DNA of 64,000 nt from positions 1,427,599 to 1,491,598 of the forward strand of contig CM076668.1 of assembly GCA_038496675.1 (NCBI GenBank), read 5' to 3'. Shown here piece by piece: positions 56,501 to 64,000 of the stretch. The position numbers and the translations under genes are program-made. The DNA is from Rachycentron canadum (taxonomy: Eukaryota > Chordata > Actinopteri > Carangiformes > Rachycentridae). The notes under the pieces are model-generated. The model had not been told where the DNA came from. It searched no databases and saw nothing but the letters and a program-made list of their open reading frames with translations. Within the stretch, counting starts at the first letter, position 1. Each line of letters begins with the position of its first letter.

Positions 56501-57170
56501 CAATATTGATTTTGTCTGCTCATAGCGTTGCTCGACAACAGTCCAGTCAGACTATCAATAATTAATTACTTAAATAAATGAATTTTCTGTGCTTTTCCTT
56601 ACTAAATGGCTGAGTATCCCATGATTTTTGTCAGTGAGTCAGTTTGTCTTGGAGTTCACAGAGTCATGTCCATGATGACTCACCAAATACCAGTCACTGA
56701 TGAAGCCATGGGAGTGCAGTTAAAGAATGGAGAAAATGTTATTACTTTTTAATAGTTCACATATAGCTGCAAAACACTAAACTCCATCGCTGTATTTGCA
56801 AAAATTGAATATAAAGCAACATTGTGTCTAGAATTCATCAAGAGATTATTTTGCTCCCAGTCTTATTTATGTCCTTTTCCTGAGATCCAAGGAGAGCTTG
56901 TTTTCCTGCCTGGTGTCATCCATTTTAAATCATGCCTTCCATGTTCTTCATAGAGGGGAGAGAGGAGTGGAAAAAGTAATGGATCCTGCCTGACATTCCT
57001 CCTTCTGCTGTGCCTGAGCTTGTATACAAGCAGATCAGCACAGCTCTGCCATAACTATTCCAACCATGCTGATGGGACAAGGCTTGACCAAGGGGGTGTG
57101 TTATCGAATCATCATGGGGCTGGACCCTCCAGCTGTGGGTGGAGTTCTACTGATGTGCGCCTGTATTTAG

Positions 57171-57596
57171 GGAGGAGATGAGGGAGGGGTTTGAAGAGAG
57201 GAGGAGAGTGCAGTGGAAAAAAGGGAGAGCTGGAAAGAAAGAAAAAAATCCCTGCCGGCTTTAGCTTGACTGAAGGGTTTTTCTCCCTGGTGTGGCATTC
57301 GCAGTCTAACGCTCATGTGGTAACATCCAGCATTGCTTGGCCTCCTCTGCACACTGGCCTGATTCCAGGGATTTGAAGTAGACAGGACAGACAGACAGAA
57401 AGAAAAAGACACACAAAGTATATGTATGCTAGAGAGAGATAAGGGACTTTAGAAGTAGGAGGGGAAAAGAACAGTGGTCCAGAGAAGGGAAGAAGAGAAG
57501 AAGCAGGTGGGAGAGAAGACGATTGAAAAAGACATATAGAAGAACCAGTGGTGAGGAAACGTTGATTAGCTGACTGTACACTACAAATCCACCAAC
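57171..57596 (+). promoter_or_regulatory. cavin1: cavin1 5' UTR / proximal promoter
   Basis: Purine-rich sequence without an in-frame upstream coding signal. CTGTATTTAGG just before 57172 might serve as a TATA- or MEF2-like element. The start site is not determined. Confidence 0.35.
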
Positions 57597-58127
57597 ATGG
57601 CAGCCATGGAAGCACTGGAATCCTCAAGTGCCCTACTGGAGCCTCAAACTCTCACTGAGATCTCAGACGACGAGGTCAACCTCCCTCCCTCAGATGATGA
57701 AGATGATGCCCTTGCTGCAGCCAAGAAAGAGCTGTCCACCATGGGCACAGAGGGGGATGTCGCCGAAGACAAGGATGAGGCGGCAAAGCTGGATCCACAG
57801 GCCAATGGGGTCTTGGTGCTGTCTTTGCTCGACAAGATCATTGGGGCAGTAGACCAGATCCAGCAGACCCAGAGCGGGCTTGAGGCCAGGCAGCAGGAGA
57901 TGGAGCGTTCGGTGAACAGCATCCAGGGTGAGTTGACCAAGCTGTCCAAGAGCCACAGCACCACGTCCAACAGCGTAAATAAGATGATGGAGAAGGTGCG
58001 CAAGGTGAGCATCAATGTCAAGACGGTGCGGGCCACCCTGGAGAAGCAAGGGGGCCAGATCAAGAAGCTGGAGAACAACGAGGCCGAGCTGCTCAAGAGA
58101 CGCAACTTTAAAGTCATGGTCTACCAG
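57597..58127 (+). CDS. cavin1: caveolae-associated protein 1, exon 1 (partial)
   Basis: Cavin-1 (PTRF) is the coat protein that trimerises and drives caveola formation with caveolins at the plasma membrane; it was first named as an RNA polymerase I release factor. The exon encodes residues 1-177 and stops at a GTGGGA donor after VYQ. Residues 1-68 are acidic and variable (SDDEVNLPPSDDEDD). Residues 69-177 match the HR1 trimerising coiled coil: NGVLVLSLLDKIIGAVDQIQ, then SIQGELTKLSKSH, KVRKVSINVKTVRATLEKQ and AELLKRRNFKVMVYQ. Human has NGVLVLSLLDKIIGAVDQIQ and NFKVMIYQ at the same exon end, from memory. The second exon (HR2 and tail) is beyond the window. It is divergent from atp6v0a1, the conserved pairing. 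The long antisense open frames here are shadows. Confidence 0.94.
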
Positions 58128-60469
58128 GTGGGAGAGTGTTTGTCTGCATCTATACATTTATCAGAGTGTGGTTGAGATCTGTGTGTTTCTGTTTATTGTT
58201 AATTGTTTATCTGACATACATGACACCTTATTGGTTTGGGATGGGTGTGGCCCATGGGTGAACCAAACAAATGCTTTGGTTCTTGACTTTTGAAAAAATC
58301 CTACTATGGCTCATGGGTGGTTTAATGCAAGTGAAGAGGAAAGTGTTGGTTTACCAGACATGTTACTGAGTTTGCTGAAATGCAGAACATTTCAGGGAGT
58401 GGTTACATTTTAACTTCTGAAGTGACAGGCTGCAAATATAATTTCTGCAACTCAGACACAAAGATTTGCAAATTGCATTATAAGGAAAGTACATGTAGAT
58501 ATATAACAAGATGACTGAAATCAAATAGTGAACAATAAAACAACAAGCAATATAATAAACAGAAATTTAACAATTTATCAGAATGTACAATATGAACACT
58601 AAATCTTTAAATATGTAAAGTAGCTATGACAGATCTGCAATAGCAACTAACACATAGCATGTAGATTACATGTAAACCAAATACATTTCTATGCTACTAA
58701 ACAAAAACATAATTCAATCTAATTGATCAAAAAGACTTGAAAAACATCCATACATCTGAACAATTACTTAGACCTATATCAGAAAGCATAGCTTCCAGTC
58801 ATTTTCCAGCCTGATATGTGTTACTTTTCCCCAAGTATTCATAAATGAACTTTCAGAAAAATGCATCAAAGTGCAAATAACATCTACCTCCAAACAACGC
58901 ACAATCTGTTTGCCTATGATTTCTCAGCAACGTTTTAATTTAGTTCATTTGCCAGTTCGTTAGCTTACACGGACACAGCTTATCATGTTCTTAGATAACA
59001 TACAGGATCGTGACACGGGGTGTACTGTGCGTCCATGACTCAGATGTTGTTCTGCACTGACCTCTGCCCCACCCCAGATCTACTGTACGTTGGATCAATA
59101 AGTGGTATCCACTACAGGTGGCCTCCAGATATTTTCCCTTCATAGCAGACTGTGCATAGGACTGAGGGATACAAGCTCTCACACGTGGACTGAGTTCGCC
59201 AGCTGCTCCAGTCACACAGAATTAATTTGGAAAGTTATTTCATTTAGTTCCCCTTTTTTTATACAGCGATGGAAAATACCACAAGTGAGTTCAAGGTCCT
59301 GTTTAAGGCAAAGAAATGTTTCTTTTAAAGAAAGAGAGCAACTTTTTTTTTTTTTGGGAGGGGAGTTGAGGGGAGCCCTGTTCTTTTTTTAGCTTTTGAG
59401 GCTGCAGTGTGATGTGTAATAGCTTGAAGCTTTTTGCACAGTGGTGCGAGAACATTCAGAGTTTCCAGCGTTGACTCAGACATCATGGCTTGGACTAACC
59501 TCCCGCTCTGTGCTTCTCTCATTCTCTGTCCAGGGGCTGGGCAAAAGTCAAATAAGAGCTCCATCTTAGGCAACCCATAGTGTCTGACTATGAATGGTTG
59601 TGTATTAGTGCTATTCTAACATGCTTACACAATATATTTGGCTTTCTCGTCTTTGCATACCAGCGCAAGATTTTACCTATAATGATCCGCAGATGAGCAA
59701 GGCAGAGCTCTCAGCCAAAAAAAAAAAGATAATCTCTGTTTCTCAATCTGAAATGATCAGAAATCAACATTTTAATTAGAATATAATTAAGTTTTGAGAG
59801 CTGCAAGATTTCAGTACAATCTACCTGAAATACCACACAGTGAAAAACAAGAGGGTTGGGATGTTGCTGGCGTTAGCCAACTTCTTGGGCCCTTTGGCAA
59901 GAGAAACTCCCCCTGAAATGCCCATCTCTGGCTCCCTCGCTAACTCAAAACACCGGCTTTGTTTACAGTTGCCAACTGTGACATAACGTTAGATTCATCT
60001 TCATTAAAAAAGCAACCCACAATGTGTTCTGTTTTCAATTTACTCTGCTTCAAGAGCAGATTCTTTCAAAATCAGCAGCAGGGAGAGTCTCCAGAAACAC
60101 CCCCAGTTAAGTGTAACACTGTCAACACATAAATTCTTGGCCTTTGTTAGGACTCATTAGCACTGACGCCTTTTTCCTCCATGTACACACACAATCACAT
60201 CTCCCATCACAACAAGGGTTTCCGCAGTAGCAGTAAGTGGTGTGTGCATTCAATAACAAACAAAACATACATTTTTCATACTGCTGTGAATCTGTTTGAC
60301 GGAAGATGCACATTTATGCTACAAAACCAAACCAGTGTATCACCCAGGTCATATCATCAGCCAATATTATTTAATCACATACTATAATATTAATTAATTA
60401 ATATTGCACACCAGTAATAAAAATAAAATGGCAGGAAACAAAACGGAGCACAGAGCAAACAACAAAGTA

Positions 60470-60501
60470 TGCTTCACATGCTTTTAAAAGTATGTGAAGC
60501 A
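60470..60501. repeat. 32-bp near-perfect palindrome
   Basis: TGCTTCACATGCTTTT is followed directly by AAAAGTATGTGAAGCA; one position is a mismatch that would be G-T wobble in RNA. Confidence 0.85.
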
Positions 60502-61674
60502 AAACTCTGTCATAGACCAGACCCTCTCATTTCAGTTTGAACTTTGTGGTCTGCAACAGCTACGAAGGACCACGCCTTCCTAGGATGCAGCCCCTATATC
60601 GAAACTGTTAGCGTGTTATGGATTTATGTCAAAAATTAAATACCAAAACACGATTGATAGCAGAATTTTGTAACTCTCAAGTATCAACATTAGTATCAGC
60701 CAAAAAAAATCAAGTATTCCTTGAACACTTCATTTGAATATGCCTAATAGAGATTTAAAAAAAAATGCAAATGTCAATTTTTTTTATTTTTTATTTTGTC
60801 AATAGTGGCAATGGCAACATGTGGTATCTTTGTTTGCAAACCAGTAATAAATTAACTTACTTACCTTTTTGTAGTAGCTGGCTTTGTTTACCTAATGCTT
60901 ATAAACTAATGCTAATAATTTAATGAACCGAAAAAATAGACCAATTGTCCTTGAGTAAAGTAGAGTAGGAGTATAAAGTTAAGTAAATATATTTGCTTAA
61001 AGGTCACCTGTCTGTGATGTGTCAGGATTTTTTAACCAATGCTAATCAGCATTTTTAAACAAATTGCCTACAGTGCTGCTGACTTATATGTTGTCTTTGT
61101 GCTCCGCTAGCATGATGCTAACAAAGGGGTCCTGCACTACCAGTATCAGTATCTTTGAGTTGCATCATCTGACCTAGCGTATTATCTTTGCCTGCACACT
61201 GGTATTAGTATTTGAATGATGTCCCACTGCCAAGATTTACAATTCATTCATGTTGAATTTTCCTTTCATGCCCAAAACAATATTGTTGGAGCATCTCTAG
61301 CTCAGCATTACCAAATTAGCAAACTGAAAAATACACTCTTCACATAATTTCTGTGGGCTCAAGGACAGGAACAATGGAAGCATTATGTTCCATTTAATGT
61401 GTTTATCTGCTGACCCAACATGAGTAGGCCTATATTTGTTGGTTTGTGACACATGCAGCCATAGCAACAGAAAATGTTTTCACATCTATTCCTGACATTT
61501 TTCCAAAATGCTTCTCACTTTTCAGTGTGTGTGAGGTTGGAGTTTAGATTTAGACACTCCTGTTTTGTCTTGTGTTGTTTGTGCCCTGAGGAAAAGCCCC
61601 ACCCTTGTGAGCAGCTGATAATAAAACATACTATTACTGAGTGGTGTTTGCTGTTACATAGGGCCAACTCACAT

Positions 61675-61713
61675 GGGGGGTGTGGTGGGTGGGTGGGTGG
61701 TTGGTTGGGGGGC
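61675..61713 (+). repeat. G-rich tract with quadruplex potential
   Basis: Six G, then several GGGT units, then six G, giving at least four G-triplets with short loops. Confidence 0.75.
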
Positions 61714-63277
61714 GTGTAGGATGTTTAAGATTAATCTTTAGTGGCCCAATGGCCTTTGCTCCACTCCTTCTTGGCCCCCTTCACAAGTGTGGTCCTAACA
61801 AGACTTGGACTCATTTATGTTCATCTTGTTTCCTAATGGAATAACAATGTTATTGACTGATTCCACACAATTGTGCATGAATATAAAGTCAAATTACATT
61901 ATGTTTCAAGATGGCACAAATAATCAGCCAAACCCAAACCACCCATGATTAATGCACACAACCCAAACAATACCCCATAAATCCACTGGTATGTTGAATG
62001 AGCCCAGGCTACTGTATGATGTGTAAGTGGAAACTAATCAGCGGCAGCTCTGTCAACACATCAGCTGGAAAAGACTGTTTCCCTGTTAGCATGGACAGCT
62101 GTCCTCCCCTGGGAGTGTGTGTTTGTGTGTGGGTGGGTTTGTGTCTATGTGTGTGTCTGTGTCTTTGACTCATCTTAGCCTAACTATCCAGTCCTCCCTT
62201 GCATCTCTGTTCAGTTCTTTGACAGCTGAGTCCATATGGTGTCAGAGAACAGAGCTCACTGCACATGCTGAGGAGCCAACCTGACATACGACAATGAGTG
62301 TGTGTGTAAGATAAAAACAGAAGCAGCAAGGCAGAGCAATGCAATATTAAGAGATTAAAGCTGCACTACTCATTGTTTTCATATTAACAATGAATCAGTT
62401 CAATATGTGCTTTGTTGAAAGGGACACATGTTGAGGTGCAGCAGGCAGCTAATTTCAACATAGTCTGTACTATTAACCCTGTCTCTATCTGTGCAGCACC
62501 ACACTTGAGACAGAAAGCAAGTAAGTGGAACATTTAACAGCTAAGAGAGCCAGGATGTGGTTAAAAGTAGAGTGAATATTGGACTTAGATTCATCAAGTG
62601 GGTGGTTTAATTTCTTTAGGAGAAGGCCTTGTAATATTTGATGAACTTTAAAGCTGTTCCTGTGTTTAGTAATGCTCAGAACTAGATAACCCACCTATGC
62701 ACATTTCACACAGTGTGTGGCTAGGTGTGTGAAGAAGTGACAGAAGCCAGGTTTGAAGTTTTAATTTATTAGTCAACATACTACTATCTCTACTTACCTA
62801 CTTACTTTTCTTTTGTACAAATGATTGCAACAGCATGATTGCCTGCCGGCCCCATGCAATGTATGTGGTCTGTGAAGACCAGGGATATTCCCCTTAATGT
62901 GTTTGTGTGCACATCTCTGCCTCCTACATTAGAGACTCCTAAACTGAGAGAAATATATACTGTGTAGTGGGAATATGTGATAGACTGACCCGAGGAGATT
63001 TGTCCATCAATATGAGGAGGGTGGAATAATATATGTGGGAGAGTAAAAGGGAAAGATAAACTGGAAGAAGAGGGTATGTCCACTCACTTTGTACAGGGAG
63101 TGGATGGGTGTGTAGCGATGAAGAGCAGGGACCATATTTAGACAGCTGATTCATAGCACAGGCATCTCCAGCTCTCCACGCTAACCTTCTCTTGCCTCCA
63201 CCTCCTAATGTGGAACCAGTCACAGCCCTGTTCCTCCCTCTTCCCGGCTCCTCCACGCATCCACATTGTGTCCTCTT

Positions 63278-63310
63278 CACCCCACCACACCCCACCCCAC
63301 CCCACACACC
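63278..63310. repeat. CCCCA-rich simple repeat
   Basis: Tandem ACCCC units on the plus strand, G-rich on the minus strand. Confidence 0.85.
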
Positions 63311-64000
63311 ATCCCTTTCCCTTACCATTTTCCTCTCTCTCTCCTCTCATTTCATTGTTTCGGTCTTCTTGTACAGCTAGAGCGTGAAATTCAAGAAATC
63401 TTAAACAAACTCATTCAGAGATCACCGTGCTCATTCATTCTGAAAGTAGCTGGAGTCTAAAATATTGTAGTGGTTGTGCAGCCAGTCTAAAGGCCTAACA
63501 TTTTGGAGCAAAGTCAGTGAGAAGCACATTTACACTGATAACTAGATGTAAACCATCCTTTTAAGGAAGCTCCAGGAGAGTATCGCCCTGTCCAATGTTA
63601 TATAAAACCACTCTGCTATGAACTGCTGCACAGTTTGCAGTCAGCCATGAGACAGCAGGCGTTTCAAAGAACTAGCTAGCATGCTATTGGGCAAATAACA
63701 ATCCTGGCTGGCGAGCTTTCGTTTATGCTAGTTTATGCTAGCGTGTTACTGTTGGCCCTGTTTGTGACCTCGGCAGGTATTCCTTGACACTTCGCAGTGC
63801 CGATGTGTCAGAGGTCACCTGTCTGCCGGCATTCAACAGGTAAAAACATGAGGTTTGGATTTTTCTGAAGGTTAGCATGGGGGATATACGGCAACTAGCC
63901 TTGCAGGTAGTCAGTATACCGGCACCACATTTTCTTCATGCCACAGCCCCTTTCTTCTTTTTCTCCCGACCTACAAAGGAATCAGGATCTTGTGTAGTGG

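Larger units (their letters stand above)
52641..57170. other. atp6v0a1-cavin1 intergenic region
   Basis: Divergent intergenic stretch holding a LINE relic (53380-54400), two dispersed repeats (54405-54859), an exon-like segment (55904-56000) and a second LINE relic (56330-56500). No complete gene was supported. Confidence 0.6.
58128..64000 (+). other. cavin1: cavin1 intron 1 (runs past window end)
   Basis: No sequence resembling the second cavin1 exon (DEVKLPAKLSISKS-type start) was found, so the intron exceeds 5.87 kb. It holds a 32-bp near-palindrome (60470-60501), a G-rich run (61675-61713) and a C-rich run (63278-63310). No other gene was supported. Confidence 0.65.

Noticed and set aside
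56132..56503. 123-codon minus-strand open frame
   Set aside because: The opposite strand carries a LINE-like LKSLHW motif, so the region is better explained as a degraded retrotransposon.
57644..58157. Two long minus-strand open frames (155-157 codons) opposite cavin1 exon 1
   Set aside because: They are antisense shadows of a codon-biased coiled-coil exon. The plus-strand reading matches cavin1.

Overview
This window reads as vertebrate nuclear DNA, most probably from a teleost fish. Genes are split by GT-AG introns, there are many microsatellites, and there are eroded non-LTR retrotransposon pieces and short dispersed repeats. Five genes can be read by joining exons by eye and comparing them with family sequences recalled from memory. 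No database search was run.

Layout. (1) About 1-4509, plus strand: the last two coding exons of reep3 (ER membrane/microtubule protein), with the rest of the gene upstream of the window. (2) 4510-13125: a tail-to-tail intergenic stretch with an AT microsatellite, a LINE 3'-end relic on the minus strand and a long GA-rich tract. (3) 13126-18232, minus strand: complete four-exon nrbf2 (autophagy PI3K complex subunit). (4) 18233-18953: a 721-bp head-to-head promoter shared by nrbf2 and nhlrc3. (5) 18954-20679, plus strand: complete three-exon nhlrc3 (secreted or lumenal NHL-repeat protein). (6) 20680-24215: intergenic. (7) About 24216-52640, minus strand: complete atp6v0a1, the a1 subunit of the V-ATPase V0 sector. 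It has 20 constitutive coding exons (834 aa with stop-free joins at every boundary), one 18-nt in-frame microexon and one optional 93-nt exon extension. (8) About 52640-57170: intergenic, with LINE relics, two dispersed repeats and an isolated exon-like segment. (9) 57597-58127, plus strand: first coding exon of cavin1 (ptrf); its second exon is not in the window, so intron 1 exceeds 5.8 kb.

The reep3-nrbf2 pair and the divergent atp6v0a1-cavin1 pair match human neighbourhoods on 10q21 and 17q21 (from memory), while nhlrc3 sits at 13q13 in human. The window therefore looks like a mosaic of ancestral linkage groups, with nhlrc3 placed so that it shares a promoter region with nrbf2. The gene products do not form one pathway, although nrbf2 (autophagy initiation), atp6v0a1 (lysosome and vesicle acidification), reep3 and cavin1 are all membrane-trafficking proteins.

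The most interesting signals are the alternative-splicing potential around the cytosolic loop of Atp6v0a1 (microexon plus in-frame extended acceptor), the nrbf2/nhlrc3 head-to-head promoter, an apparent change in position of the LxxLL motif in Nrbf2, an orphan exon-like segment between atp6v0a1 and cavin1, and two adjacent perfect hairpins in an atp6v0a1 intron. I saw no tRNA, rRNA, CRISPR array or operon.
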